From: Byssovorax sp.
GTDB lineage: Bacteria > Myxococcota_A > Polyangia > Polyangiales > Polyangiaceae
NCBI GenBank assembly: GCA_025362495.1
Contig: JANYGI010000005.1
Coordinates: forward strand, 1-64,000
DNA length: 64,000 nucleotides
Direction of reading: 5' to 3'
Shown here in pieces: positions 8,634 through 17,354 of this stretch. The notes under the pieces are model-generated. The model saw only the letters and a program-made list of their open reading frames with translations, was not told the origin of the DNA and ran no database searches. The position numbers and the translations under genes were made by a program. Within the stretch, counting starts at the first letter, position 1. Every line of letters begins with the position of its first letter.

Positions 8634-10280
8634 TCAGGCATTCTCGCGGTAGTGGATCTCCAGCGCGTCGAGGACGCCCGCCACGGTGCTCTCCGCTGCG
8701 GTCACCCCCACGGTGAGCCCGCGCCGCTCTGCGGTCGCCGTGGTGACAGGGCCGATGCTGGCCACGAGCACGCCTTGCAAGAGCGCGGTCGCGCGCGAGC
8801 CCAGGAGGTCGACGAGGCTGTCGGCGGTGCTCGACGAGGTCAGCATCACGCAGTCGAGCGCGCGCGCTTCGAGCCTGGAAACAAGCTCGTCGCGGCGCTC
8901 GGCCGAGGCGGGGCGCGTCTCGTACACCGGGACGACGTCCACCTCGCACCCGGCAGCGCGGAGCCGCTCGGGCACGACCTCGCGGGCCACGAGCGCGCGG
9001 GGAATGAGCACGCGTGGCGGCCTGTCCCGCAGAATGGTTTGAACCGCGGGATCGGCGAGAATGGCTGAAGCGAACGCCTCGCCCACGAACTCGCCAGGTA
9101 CGATGTCGGCGCGGAGGCCGCGGGGCGCGAGCGCCGCCGCGGTGCCGCTGCCGATCGCGGCGAGGCGCGCCCGGCCAAAGGCCCTGGCGTCGCGCCCCGC
9201 GGCGTCGATCGCCTGGAAAAAGCGGACGACCCCGTTCTCGCTGGTGAACGCGACGACGTCGTAGCGCTCGAGATCACGCACGGCCGCCGCGACGCGCGCC
9301 GGCTCCGGCGGCGGGGTGATCGCGATGGTGGGCAATTCGAACGGCTCGGCGCCGCGGAGTCGCACCATGCGCGCTGTCGTCGCCGACTGGCCCTCTGGCC
9401 TGGTGATCAAGATCCGCTTGCCGGAGAGCGGCCTCGAATCGAACCACCGCAGCTTGCTCCGCAGCCCGGCGACGGCGCCCACCACGATGATGGAAGGGCT
9501 CCCGAGCCCGGCCTCGCGGGCCTTGACGGCGATCTCGTCGAGGCGCCCCTCGGCGACGGCCTGCTCGGGGCGTGTACCCCACTGGATCACGGCCGCCGGC
9601 GTGGCGGGATCGCGCCCGGCGGCGGCGATCAGGCTCTTCGCGATGCTGTCGATATCGCGCATGCCCATGAGAATACAGATCGTCCCGCGCACGCGATCGA
9701 GCTCGGACCAGTCGAACCCGACGCCGTCACGCTGCGTCCCGCTGACGAAGGTGACGCTGGAGGCGAGATCACGGTGGGTGACCGAGATACCCGCGTACGC
9801 CGTGGCGCCGAGCGGAGAGGGGATACCGGGGACGACCTCGAAGGGAATACCGGCCTCGGCGAGGGCCTCGGCCTCCTCGGAGCCACGGCCGAAGAGGAAC
9901 GGATCACCCCCCTTGAGGCGAACCACGCTGCGCCCGGCCCGCGCGAGAGTGACAATCTCGACGTCGATGGCCTCCTGACTGGCCTGCTTCTGCAGCGGAT
10001 CGCCGCCGCGCTTGCCGACGGATCGCACCTCGGCGTCGGGCCGCACCGCGTCGAGGAGCGCCGGGTGAGAGAGCTCGTCGTGGAGGACGACATCGGCGCT
10101 GGCGAGGAGCTCGGCGCCGCGGACCGTGAGGAGACCAGGGTCGCCCGGGCCACCGCCGACGAGATACACAAACCCGGGCATGGCCCGGCCCGGTCCGGCG
10201 TTGAGGCCCGACGCACGGGGTCCGGGGCCAGTCGTGTCTTCGCGGGCCGTGGAAGGGGTGGGATCTTGTTTGTCCGACAT
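8634..10280 (-). CDS. cobA-hemD: Uroporphyrin-III C-methyltransferase / uroporphyrinogen-III synthase fusion
   Basis: 548 residues. The N-terminal half (about 35-290) is a SUMT methyltransferase that adds two methyl groups to uroporphyrinogen III to give precorrin-2. Motifs are VGGGPGDPGLLTVRG, DVVLHDEL, RLKGGDPFLFGRG and VPGIPSPLGATAYAGI. The C-terminal half (about 300-548) is HemD, which cyclises hydroxymethylbilane (RILITRPEGQS, FTSENGV, VPVYETRPA, LTSSSTAD). The fusion performs two consecutive steps toward siroheme or cobalamin. The start is the ATG at 10280; the preceding Ser/Thr/Pro-rich 30 residues look disordered. hemB lies 2.5 kb away, suggesting a loose tetrapyrrole neighbourhood. 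Confidence 0.93.
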   Translation of the reverse strand: MSDKQDPTPSTAREDTTGPGPRASGLNAGPGRAMPGFVYLVGGGPGDPGLLTVRGAELLASADVVLHDELSHPALLDAVRPDAEVRSVGKRGGDPLQKQASQEAIDVEIVTLARAGRSVVRLKGGDPFLFGRGSEEAEALAEAGIPFEVVPGIPSPLGATAYAGISVTHRDLASSVTFVSGTQRDGVGFDWSELDRVRGTICILMGMRDIDSIAKSLIAAAGRDPATPAAVIQWGTRPEQAVAEGRLDEIAVKAREAGLGSPSIIVVGAVAGLRSKLRWFDSRPLSGKRILITRPEGQSATTARMVRLRGAEPFELPTIAITPPPEPARVAAAVRDLERYDVVAFTSENGVVRFFQAIDAAGRDARAFGRARLAAIGSGTAAALAPRGLRADIVPGEFVGEAFASAILADPAVQTILRDRPPRVLIPRALVAREVVPERLRAAGCEVDVVPVYETRPASAERRDELVSRLEARALDCVMLTSSSTADSLVDLLGSRATALLQGVLVASIGPVTTATAERRGLTVGVTAAESTVAGVLDALEIHYRENA

Positions 10281-10305
10281 AGAGAACGCCTGTTCAGTGC
10301 ACCGC

Positions 10306-10334
10306 TTGACACGACGCGCCATCGCTTCTAGAGT
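10306..10334 (+). promoter_or_regulatory. Sigma70-type promoter
   Basis: TTGACA (10306-10311), 17 bp, then TAGAGT (10329-10334). The start codon of the next gene is at 10362, giving a leader of about 20 nt that contains GGAGG. This and the fadI promoter are the best consensus promoters in the window. Confidence 0.65.
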
Positions 10335-10361
10335 GGCCGCCCACTTTGGAGGATTCCACCC

Positions 10362-11129
10362 GTGCAGGAAGACATCTTTATGACCCAGGTGAAGATCCTG
10401 CCCCACGTGCTCGACGTCGCGCGAGCCGGGTCGGATCGCTGGTACGTGACCGACGGCGCCACCTCGGTGGGGCCCGTCAACCTCGATCTGCTGGCTCGCG
10501 GCGTCGAGGCGGGCAAGGTCCCGGTGGAAAGCTTCGTTCGTCACGAGGCGTGGAAGGTGTGGCGCCCGCTGCGCGAGCTGGCGGAGATCACGGATGACGA
10601 CGGCGTGCCGATCGTGGGTCGCCCGTCGACGGACGATATCTCGGCCGCGGGCCTTCGTCCTTCGATGCCGCAGGATTTTCTGCCGTCCGACGCCGTGGCG
10701 GGCGCGGTCGATCGGCGCGACGCGCTCTTGCTGCTGCTCGCCGCGGCCGTGGCGCGTGGTCACGCCGAGGTAGCGATGATCCACGAGCTGAACAACGACG
10801 GCGCCGTCGCCGTGAGCGCGCACGGGCCGCAGGTGTTCGAGGCGCTCGGGATGCGGACGAAGCTGCTCGATCCGGCGCTCGTCGCCGCCGCCGCGGGGAT
10901 CCTCGTGCTGGCCGAGCCGCAGCCGGGCCCCGCCGGCGAGGCGATCGTCGGCCGCTTGAGCCGCCTCGGCCTCCCGGTGACGGGCGCGGTGATGCTGCCG
11001 ATCCGCCCGCACGGCCGCCTCTACGGGACGATCGAGCTCGGTCGACGCACGCCGTTCCGCGCGATCGAGGTCGCCGGTCTCGAGGCGCTGGTCGAGGCGC
11101 TGGTGTTCAAGCTCGAAGCGCTGTCGTGA
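10362..11129 (+). CDS. GYF_2 domain plus GAF-like domain protein
   Basis: 255 residues from a GTG start at 10362. That start is fixed by GGAGG nine bases upstream and the promoter at 10306; the ATG 18 bases later is less well placed. Residues 20-75 (WYVTDGATSVGPVNLDLLA...SFVRHEAWKVWRPLREL) match the GYF_2 / DUF4339 pattern, a small protein-interaction module. Residues 120-255 resemble a GAF domain (RRDALLLLLAAAV..., LPIRPHGRLYGTIELG, the final EALVEALVFKLE helix). Such pairings are seen in myxobacterial signalling proteins. The ligand and partner are unknown. Confidence 0.8.
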   Translation: MQEDIFMTQVKILPHVLDVARAGSDRWYVTDGATSVGPVNLDLLARGVEAGKVPVESFVRHEAWKVWRPLRELAEITDDDGVPIVGRPSTDDISAAGLRPSMPQDFLPSDAVAGAVDRRDALLLLLAAAVARGHAEVAMIHELNNDGAVAVSAHGPQVFEALGMRTKLLDPALVAAAAGILVLAEPQPGPAGEAIVGRLSRLGLPVTGAVMLPIRPHGRLYGTIELGRRTPFRAIEVAGLEALVEALVFKLEALS

Positions 11130-11185
11130 TCCGGTGCGTTGACGGACCGGCGCCGTGGTGATGTGCTGCTCGCCGAGGGCTCGCA

Positions 11186-11752
11186 ATGCACGGCGTGTGG
11201 CGGATCGGCAGCTTCCCTGACGAGGTGTGGATCACGCGGGCGTTCGGGGGATCGATCCCCGCGAGCGCGACGCTGATCTCGCCCGCGAACGCCGGCTGGC
11301 GCGTGACGGAGTGGTTCCCCGAGGGCGGCCTCGCGCGGCAGGTGCTGGCCGAGATCCACGAGCAGCTCGGCTCGCCGACGCTGGCGCGGCCGACGCTCGA
11401 GCTGGAGGCGCTGCACGATCTGGTGCGCAAGGCGCTGCGCGAGGGCTCGCTCAAGGCCTTTCGCGTGCCGGTGAAGCTCTCGGGCGCCCCGGTCAACGCC
11501 GCGCCGGAGCCGAAGAAGAGCCGGGACGACGGCCCCGCCGAGCAGAAGACGTGGATCGCGATCGAGCTGATGGACGACAGCGACACGCCGAAGCCGGTGC
11601 CCTTCAAGAAGTACCGGATCGAGCTGCCCGATCAGTCGATCCGCGAGGGCATGCTCGACGAGAACGGCCAGGCCCGCGTCAGCGGCTTCGATCCGGGCGC
11701 CTGCAAGGTGAGCTTCCCCGACTTCCACGGACCGGACTGGGACCGGGCGTAG
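11186..11752 (+). CDS. Protein with T6SS-type carboxypeptidase-regulatory-like domain
   Basis: 188 residues. The N-terminal 100 residues are unassigned. The C-terminal 70 (KTWIAIELMDDSDTPKP, YRIELPDQS, GMLDENGQARVSGFDPG, CKVSFPD) match a beta-sandwich domain commonly found attached to VgrG/PAAR or LysM proteins in Polyangiales type VI loci. No VgrG, PAAR or sheath gene is nearby, so this is an orphan copy. An extracellular or tip-associated role is inferred only from the domain. The start has no strong ribosome-binding site, so an alternative start is possible. Confidence 0.65.
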   Translation: MHGVWRIGSFPDEVWITRAFGGSIPASATLISPANAGWRVTEWFPEGGLARQVLAEIHEQLGSPTLARPTLELEALHDLVRKALREGSLKAFRVPVKLSGAPVNAAPEPKKSRDDGPAEQKTWIAIELMDDSDTPKPVPFKKYRIELPDQSIREGMLDENGQARVSGFDPGACKVSFPDFHGPDWDRA

Positions 11753-11797
11753 GGAGCGAGAATCGTTGGAGCTCAAACCATTTCGTTTGAGCTGCAA

Positions 11798-12676
11798 CTA
11801 AAACGCGTAGCTGGCGGACATGCGGCCGAGCAAGCGAGGCGACTGCGGGGAGAGGCCGAACGAGGGCCCGGCGCCGATCTGGACGTGGCGGGCGAGCTTG
11901 AGGGTCGCGACCGGGCCGATGAAGTGGCGGACGCCGCCGTCGAGCTCGCCGGGGTCCCAGAGGCCCTCGAGGTCTTGCACCACGTACTCGGCGCCGAGCT
12001 GGAAGGTGTCCGTCACGCGGAAGGAGGCGCCGGCGGTGAGCAGGAGATCGATGCCGTCGCGGGGCGCGCTGCCGGGGCCCGTGGTGGAGAAGACGTGCTC
12101 GCCGAGGCCGGTGAGGATCAGGCGAAAGCGGCCGATGTCCCCGGCGATCGCGGCGCGGCCCCAGACGCCGTTCGCGCCGCCCAGCTCGCGCAGGTAGCCG
12201 CCCGAGAAGACGAGGCCGACGGGGCTCTTCGGGCCGAGCACGTAGATGGACGCGCCCAGCATCGCGCCGCCGTTGACGTTGCCGCCGTCGCCCGCGAGGA
12301 GGCCCTCGGCGTGGAGCGAGGCGAACTTGAAGATGCCGACCTCGGCCCCGGCGCTGAAGACCGCGCCGGAGTGGGCGACGTTGGCGGCGAAGGGGCGCGC
12401 GGCGCCGCGATCGATCTGAGCGACGCCGACGCCGAGCGACGTGAGGACGTGACCGGCAGGCGGCGCCGTCGGGTCGGACGCGTAGAGCCAGGGGCGACGG
12501 ACATCAACCCACGGATCGGCTTGTTTTGCAGGCTCGATGGCGTCCGGCGCGGGCGGGAGCGCCGTCGCCTCGGGGAGCGGATCGGCCGCGGCGTCACGGG
12601 GATCGGAGGCCACGAGCAGCGCGGCGGCGAAGAGGATCGAGGCGCCGCGCGATCCGGCGGACGGGGTCGAGGCCAT
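11798..12676 (-). CDS. Secreted outer-membrane beta-barrel-like protein
   Basis: 292 residues with a signal peptide (hydrophobic AASILFAAALLVAS-like stretch, cleavage after the Ala-rich DAAA). The mature part alternates short amphipathic strands (GHVLTSLGVGVAQI, AGAEVGIFKFASL, GASFRVTDTFQLGAEY) and ends with the aromatic-terminated strand MSASYAF. A terminal Phe is the usual outer-membrane barrel signature. No specific family is recognised. It is divergent from hemB; a TAGGAT box lies 27 nt upstream of its ATG. Confidence 0.75.
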   Translation of the reverse strand: MASTPSAGSRGASILFAAALLVASDPRDAAADPLPEATALPPAPDAIEPAKQADPWVDVRRPWLYASDPTAPPAGHVLTSLGVGVAQIDRGAARPFAANVAHSGAVFSAGAEVGIFKFASLHAEGLLAGDGGNVNGGAMLGASIYVLGPKSPVGLVFSGGYLRELGGANGVWGRAAIAGDIGRFRLILTGLGEHVFSTTGPGSAPRDGIDLLLTAGASFRVTDTFQLGAEYVVQDLEGLWDPGELDGGVRHFIGPVATLKLARHVQIGAGPSFGLSPQSPRLLGRMSASYAF

Positions 12677-12703
12677 GCGAGCGGGACCTTTCGTGCGAGG
12701 AGC

Positions 12704-12709
12704 ATCCTA
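12704..12709 (-). promoter_or_regulatory. Putative -10 box for the outer-membrane protein gene
   Basis: TAGGAT on the minus strand, preceded by C. It would give a leader of about 20 nt containing AAGG ahead of the ATG at 12676. It lies back to back with the hemB box at 12732. Confidence 0.35.
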
Positions 12710-12731
12710 GCGCGGGGCGGGTGCGCGGGGC

Positions 12732-12737
12732 TAAGCT
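12732..12737 (+). promoter_or_regulatory. Putative -10 box, leaderless hemB start
   Basis: TAAGCT, preceded by C, ends 7 nt before the GTG at 12745. There is no Shine-Dalgarno sequence between them. Confidence 0.4.
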
Positions 12738-12744
12738 CGCGCGC

Positions 12745-13731
12745 GTGTTCCCCACGCAAAGGCCCAGAAGGCTCCGCCGCACCGCCGCCATCCGCACCCT
12801 GGTCCGCGAGACGACGCTGTCGCCTTCGGATCTGATCCTGCCGCTCTTCTTCAACGAGGTGCTCGACGCTCCGCGGCCGATCTCGACGATGCCCGGCGTG
12901 TCGCAGCTCCCGGTGAGCGCCGCGGCCGAGACGGCGCGGATCGCGCAGGCGGCGGGACTCGGCGGGGTGATCCTCTTCGGCCTCCCGCGCACGAAGGACG
13001 CGATTGGTTCGAGCTCGTACGATCCCGAGGGCCCCGTCCCGCGCGCCGTCCGGGCGATGAAGGACGCGGCGCCCGACCTCGTGGTGATCACCGACGTGTG
13101 CGTCGACGAGTACACCGATCACGGCCACTGCGGCGTGCTCAAGGCCAACCTCCGCGGCGAGCTCGAGGTCGACAACGACGCGACGCTCTCGATCCTGGCG
13201 AAGTCGGCGCTGGTGCACGCGAAGGCCGGGGCCGACATCGTGGCGCCGAGCGACATGATGGATGGCCGCGTGGCCGCGCTGCGCAAGGCGCTCGACGGCG
13301 AGGGCTTCAGCGAGACGCCGATCCTCTCCTACGCGGTGAAGTACGCGTCGTCGTTCTACGGGCCGTTCCGCGAGGCGGCCGACTGCGCGCCGAAGTTCGG
13401 CGATCGATCGGGCTACCAGATGGATCCGGGCAACGCGCGCGAGGCGCTGCTGGAGGCGAGGCTCGACGAGGACGAGGGCGCCGACATGCTGATGGTGAAG
13501 CCGGCGCTGCCGTACCTCGACATCGTCGCCAGGGTGCGCGCGGTGACGACGCTGCCGATCGGGGCCTACAACGTCAGCGGTGAGTACGCGATGATCAAGG
13601 CCGCCGCCGCGGCGAACATGATCGACGAGCGGCGCGCGGTGCTCGAGCTGCTGACGTCGATCCGGCGCGCCGGCGCGGATTTCATCCTCACGTACCACGC
13701 GCTCGACGCCGCGCGCTGGATGCGGGGATGA
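12745..13731 (+). CDS. hemB: Porphobilinogen synthase (delta-aminolevulinate dehydratase)
   Basis: 328 residues, the usual HemB length. It condenses two 5-aminolevulinate molecules to porphobilinogen. Catalytic lysines are in YAVKYASSFYGPFREA (near 215) and MLMVKPALPYLD (near 250). The metal loop reads VCVDEYTDHGHCG, in which the second of the three Zn-binding Cys of the E. coli enzyme is Asp. This is a hybrid between the all-Cys zinc type and the all-Asp magnesium type. The GTG start is chosen because it gives the family-typical N-terminus (FPTQRPRRLRRT) and lies 7 nt after a -10-like box. The stop overlaps the next ATG (ATGA). Confidence 0.95.
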   Translation: MFPTQRPRRLRRTAAIRTLVRETTLSPSDLILPLFFNEVLDAPRPISTMPGVSQLPVSAAAETARIAQAAGLGGVILFGLPRTKDAIGSSSYDPEGPVPRAVRAMKDAAPDLVVITDVCVDEYTDHGHCGVLKANLRGELEVDNDATLSILAKSALVHAKAGADIVAPSDMMDGRVAALRKALDGEGFSETPILSYAVKYASSFYGPFREAADCAPKFGDRSGYQMDPGNAREALLEARLDEDEGADMLMVKPALPYLDIVARVRAVTTLPIGAYNVSGEYAMIKAAAAANMIDERRAVLELLTSIRRAGADFILTYHALDAARWMRG

Positions 13732-14159
13732 GGCGCGCCGCGGCGATCCTCTTCGTGGCGTGGGCGGCGATCGCCGCGGGCTCGCTCGGCTGCGGACGCG
13801 GCGGCCCGCTCACGTGCGACCGCACGGCCGAGGGCAACCCCGTCGTGCGGTACACCGAGGGCGCGGTCGCGAACGAGGTCTACATGAGCTCGCCCTGGGG
13901 CGGCGAGCTGCTCTATTTCCCGGGCGGAATGCACTACGCGATCGAGCACGAGCTCGGCGCCGAGCCGCGCTGGATCACCTCGTACCTGGCCTTCGATCGC
14001 TACGCCGCGGGCGACTCGGGCCTCGCTCCCGCGGCAGGCAATCAGGTGGTGATCCTCGACGTGAACGCGACGACGGTGACGCTCGCGAACGACAGCTGCG
14101 TCGACTACTGGCTGCTGGTGACGGCCGGCACCGGCGCCGAGCCACCGCCCGCGCCGTAG
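13728..14159 (+). CDS. Small predicted lipoprotein
   Basis: 143 residues. A signal peptide with lipobox (AAGSLGC, Cys near 22) is followed by a compact domain rich in aromatic residues (YMSSPWGGELLYFPGGMHYAIEHEL) and ends in a Pro-rich tail. No known family. It overlaps hemB by four bases (ATGA), so it is probably translationally coupled to it, although a functional link to heme synthesis is not evident. Confidence 0.75.
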   Translation: MRRAAAILFVAWAAIAAGSLGCGRGGPLTCDRTAEGNPVVRYTEGAVANEVYMSSPWGGELLYFPGGMHYAIEHELGAEPRWITSYLAFDRYAAGDSGLAPAAGNQVVILDVNATTVTLANDSCVDYWLLVTAGTGAEPPPAP

Positions 14160-14163
14160 CGAA

Positions 14164-15408
14164 TCAGCGACGCGGGCCGGCGGCCCCGCGCGACGATCCC
14201 GGCCCGCCCGCGGCCGATCGTCGCTGCGGCGCCGTCGCTCGAGCGACGCCGCGCGAGGGCGCCTTGGCCGTGAGCTTCTGCGGGATCCGGTAGACGACGC
14301 CCTGCTTGAGCGCGATCGATTTCAGGCCGTTTGCTCGCTGAATTTCCTCGATCGTGGTGCCGTAGTGCTTCGCCAGGATGACGAGCGTGTCGCCGCTGCG
14401 GGCGCGGTGCTGCGCGTAGGTGACGTTCGCGGCGGCGGTGGCCGAGGCGAGCGCGTGGGCCGCGGGGGATCGCGGCGGGAGGAGGAACGCGCAGCGGCGG
14501 CCGAGCTCTTCTGCAACCGGGTTGTGAAAGCGGATGTGCAGGTGCGTGCCGTGCCCCTTGGCGTGACGGATGATCGAGCGCCCGTTCTTGCCGCGGACCT
14601 GGAACACGTCGTCGAGCCAGGCGGTGTCCTCGCCGATGGAGACGGCGTACTGCGCGAGGCCGCGCTGGATCGCCGTGTCGATGAAGATCCACTCGACGTC
14701 GGTGTCCTTCAGCGCGGAGCGAACCAGGGCCCAGGTGCGGGGATAATCGAGGTTCCCGTCGTTGGCGTTGGCGAAGCCGTGCGGGCTTATCGTGCGGTAG
14801 TAGTAGCCAACGTCGACGTCGCGGCCGGCCTGGTGGCTGACGTGCGGCGAGAGGTGCCCGCCGTCCTTCGCGCTGATGTGGCCGATCTGGACGGGCTGTG
14901 AGCCGGGGAACTGCTCGTTGACCTTGTCGATCACGTGGGTGAGCGAGTCGACCGTCTCCTTCGTGCCCCACGCGCAGCTCGGCGAGATCAGCTCCCAGTG
15001 GTCGCCGCGCGGCATCTGCACGCCGTTGACGAGGGCCCCGGCGCTGGCGCGGCCGAGCGAGATCGAGCCGATGGACGAAGGGTCTTTTTTGAGGCGCTCG
15101 CGGATCTCGGCGTCGCTCAGCGCGAGCGTCGGCGACTTCGGCGGTGAGCCCGACGGCGGGCCGTCTTCGGCGTCGGCGTAGGCGTCGTCCTGGCCGTCGT
15201 CAACGTCGTCGTCCATCGTTGCCGGGGGGTCGGCGGCGGGCGGAATGACGGCCGGCGGCGGCGCGGACGCGTCGAGCGGCGGGGTGGCCTGGGCCACGAC
15301 GAGCGGCGCGGGGGCTGCCTGCGGCCGGGGCTGCGCCGCGGCCCGCGCAGGCGGCACGGCGCATCCGTACAGCGCGAGGAGCGCCGGTAGCAGGGGCCAT
15401 CGATACAT
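14164..15408 (-). CDS. Penicillin-insensitive murein endopeptidase-like (M74) with LysM domain
   Basis: 414 residues. An N-terminal signal ends at a lipobox-like Leu-Tyr-Gly-Cys (Cys 16), then about 80 residues of Pro/Ala/Asp-rich linker. The M74 zinc metallopeptidase domain (about 110-310) shows SPHVSHQAGRDVDVGYY and KGHGTHLHIRFHN, supplying the His/Asp/His zinc ligands of MepA. It would cleave D-Ala-mesoDAP crosslinks in peptidoglycan. A C-terminal LysM repeat (about 335-380, RSGDTLVILAKHYGTTIEEI) binds glycan. MepA of E. coli lacks the LysM and linker. The start lies 8 nt after a TATAGT box with no Shine-Dalgarno sequence. Confidence 0.9.
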   Translation of the reverse strand: MYRWPLLPALLALYGCAVPPARAAAQPRPQAAPAPLVVAQATPPLDASAPPPAVIPPAADPPATMDDDVDDGQDDAYADAEDGPPSGSPPKSPTLALSDAEIRERLKKDPSSIGSISLGRASAGALVNGVQMPRGDHWELISPSCAWGTKETVDSLTHVIDKVNEQFPGSQPVQIGHISAKDGGHLSPHVSHQAGRDVDVGYYYRTISPHGFANANDGNLDYPRTWALVRSALKDTDVEWIFIDTAIQRGLAQYAVSIGEDTAWLDDVFQVRGKNGRSIIRHAKGHGTHLHIRFHNPVAEELGRRCAFLLPPRSPAAHALASATAAANVTYAQHRARSGDTLVILAKHYGTTIEEIQRANGLKSIALKQGVVYRIPQKLTAKAPSRGVARATAPQRRSAAGGPGSSRGAAGPRR

Positions 15409-15416
15409 CGGCCGGC

Positions 15417-15422
15417 ACTATA
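15417..15422 (-). promoter_or_regulatory. Putative -10 box, leaderless M74 endopeptidase start
   Basis: TATAGT on the minus strand, preceded by C, with an 8-nt gap to the ATG at 15408. This is one of the closest matches to a canonical -10 in the set. Confidence 0.45.
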
Positions 15423-15467
15423 GCCAGCGAACCCGTGCACGCGCCAGGCGAACCGGCCGGGGTGCGA

Positions 15468-17354
15468 TCACGCTGACGCCGGCGCGACCTCGTGGAGCTG
15501 CGCCTTCTTCACCGTCTCCTTGGCGAACTGCAGCGTGTGGAGGCGCGCGTAGAGGCCGCCCGCGGCGAGCAGCGCCTCGTGCGTGCCCTGCTCCACGACG
15601 CGACCTTTGTGGAACACGACGATGCGATCGACGGCTTTGATCGTGGAGAGTCGGTGGGCGATGATCAGCGCCGTACGTCCCTTCATCGCGGCGTCGAGCG
15701 CGCGCTGGAGGCGAGCCTCGGTGTCGCTGTCGACGTTGGCCGTGGCCTCGTCGAGGACGAGGATCGGCGGGTCGCGGTAGAGCGCGCGCGCGAAGGCGAT
15801 GAGCTGGCGCTCGCCCGCGGAGAAGTTGTTGCCGCGCTCGAGGACCGGCGCGTCGAGGCCGCCCTCGCGGCGCTCGAAGAGATCGAGCGCGCCGATGCGC
15901 TCGAGGGCGCGGTTGACCTTGGCGCGATCGGGCGTGGTGTCGCCCGCCGCGATGTTGGTGGCGACCGTGCCGGGGAAGAGGAACACGTCCTGCGGGACGA
16001 CGGCGAAGTTGCGCCGCAGCTCACCGCGGCCCATCGACGTCACGTCCTTGCCGAAGACGCGGACGTGGCCCGACCTCACGTCGTAGAGGCGGAGCAGCAC
16101 AGAAGCGATGGTGCTCTTGCCCGCGCCCGTCGCGCCCACGAGGGCGATCTTCTCGCCCTTCTTCGCGTGGATCGAGACGTCGCGCAGGATGGGGATGCCG
16201 GCCTTGTACTCGAACGAAACGTCGTCGAGCTCGAAGGCCGTGTCGTCGTCGAGCGCCGAGGTCGCCGACTCCTGGGCCTGCGCCGGCGCGTCTTCTTCCT
16301 TGTTCTCGAGCAGCTCGAACACGCGCTCGGCGCCGGCCATCGCCGACTGGAGCAGCGTGTAGCGGGCCGAGAGATCGCGGATCGGGACGAAGAACATCTC
16401 GATGTAGGCGACGAAGGCGACGAGCGTCCCGAAGTCGAGCTTCTGCGAGAGCGAGTGGACGCCGACGTACCAGAGCACCGAGGCGATGCAGACGCTGGAG
16501 ATCATCTCGATCACCGCGTCGAGCGAGGCGTCGTAGACGATGGAGCGGTTGTTGGCGTTGCGGTACGCGAGGTTGATGTCGTCGAACTCTTCGGCGCTCG
16601 ACTCTTCGCGGGCGTAGGCCTGGACGACGGCCATGCCGGAGATCTGCTCGTTGACGTAGGCGTTCATGCGCGCCGTCTTGGAGCGGATTTCGCGGAAAGC
16701 GTCGCGGATCCGGCGCCTGGTCCAGTTGACGAAGATGGCGACGACGGGGAGCGCCGCGAAGGCGATCAGCGACATCTTCCACTCGAGCGAGACCATGATC
16801 ACGACGATCGCCACGAGCCGCGTGAGGTCGCCGACGGCGTTGAGGGCGCCCGACGCGAACATCTCGTTGATGGCGTCGACGTCGTTGGTCACGCGCGTGA
16901 CGAGGCGGCCGACCGGCGTGCGATCGAAGAACCCGAGCCGCCGCGTGTGGAGGAACTGGAACACGTGGCGGCGCAGATCGGCCATGGCCCGCGCCCCGGC
17001 GAGCTGCATGAAATACATCTGCGGGAAGGCGATGAGCTGCTCCGAGAGCAGCACCGCGCCGAGGATGATTCCGCAGCGGGTGAGCGTGCCCTGCGGGTCG
17101 GCGCCGTCGAAGCCTTCGAAGGCCGCGCGCATCAGCAGCGGGCGCACCATCGCCAGGCCCGAGCTCAGGAGCAGGAGCCCGATCGAGAGCGCGAGGTGGC
17201 GCGCGTGCGGCTTCACGAAGGGCCAGATGCGCCCGAGGTTCTTGATGTCGTAGGACTGCTCGAGCTTGCTCTCCTCGTGGAAGCGGCTGAGCGCGGCCTC
17301 GGCGCGGGTGATGGGCTTCTTCGCCTGCAATTTACGGGGAACGGGCGCGCTCAC
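15468..17354 (-). CDS. ABC exporter half-transporter, catalytic-Walker-B subunit
   Basis: 628 residues from a GTG overlapping the upstream stop (GTGA). An ABC_membrane domain with six transmembrane helices (about 60-360) precedes the nucleotide-binding domain (about 375-610). Visible motifs: Walker A GATGAGKST, Q-loop VPQDVFLFPGT, signature FSAGERQ instead of LSGGQ, Walker B ILVLDEATANVD with the catalytic Glu, and H-loop IIAHRL. It pairs with the gene just upstream in the MdlAB/TM287-288 manner: its Walker B serves the active site, while its degenerate signature serves the inactive one. The substrate is unknown. Confidence 0.93.
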   Translation of the reverse strand: MSAPVPRKLQAKKPITRAEAALSRFHEESKLEQSYDIKNLGRIWPFVKPHARHLALSIGLLLLSSGLAMVRPLLMRAAFEGFDGADPQGTLTRCGIILGAVLLSEQLIAFPQMYFMQLAGARAMADLRRHVFQFLHTRRLGFFDRTPVGRLVTRVTNDVDAINEMFASGALNAVGDLTRLVAIVVIMVSLEWKMSLIAFAALPVVAIFVNWTRRRIRDAFREIRSKTARMNAYVNEQISGMAVVQAYAREESSAEEFDDINLAYRNANNRSIVYDASLDAVIEMISSVCIASVLWYVGVHSLSQKLDFGTLVAFVAYIEMFFVPIRDLSARYTLLQSAMAGAERVFELLENKEEDAPAQAQESATSALDDDTAFELDDVSFEYKAGIPILRDVSIHAKKGEKIALVGATGAGKSTIASVLLRLYDVRSGHVRVFGKDVTSMGRGELRRNFAVVPQDVFLFPGTVATNIAAGDTTPDRAKVNRALERIGALDLFERREGGLDAPVLERGNNFSAGERQLIAFARALYRDPPILVLDEATANVDSDTEARLQRALDAAMKGRTALIIAHRLSTIKAVDRIVVFHKGRVVEQGTHEALLAAGGLYARLHTLQFAKETVKKAQLHEVAPASA

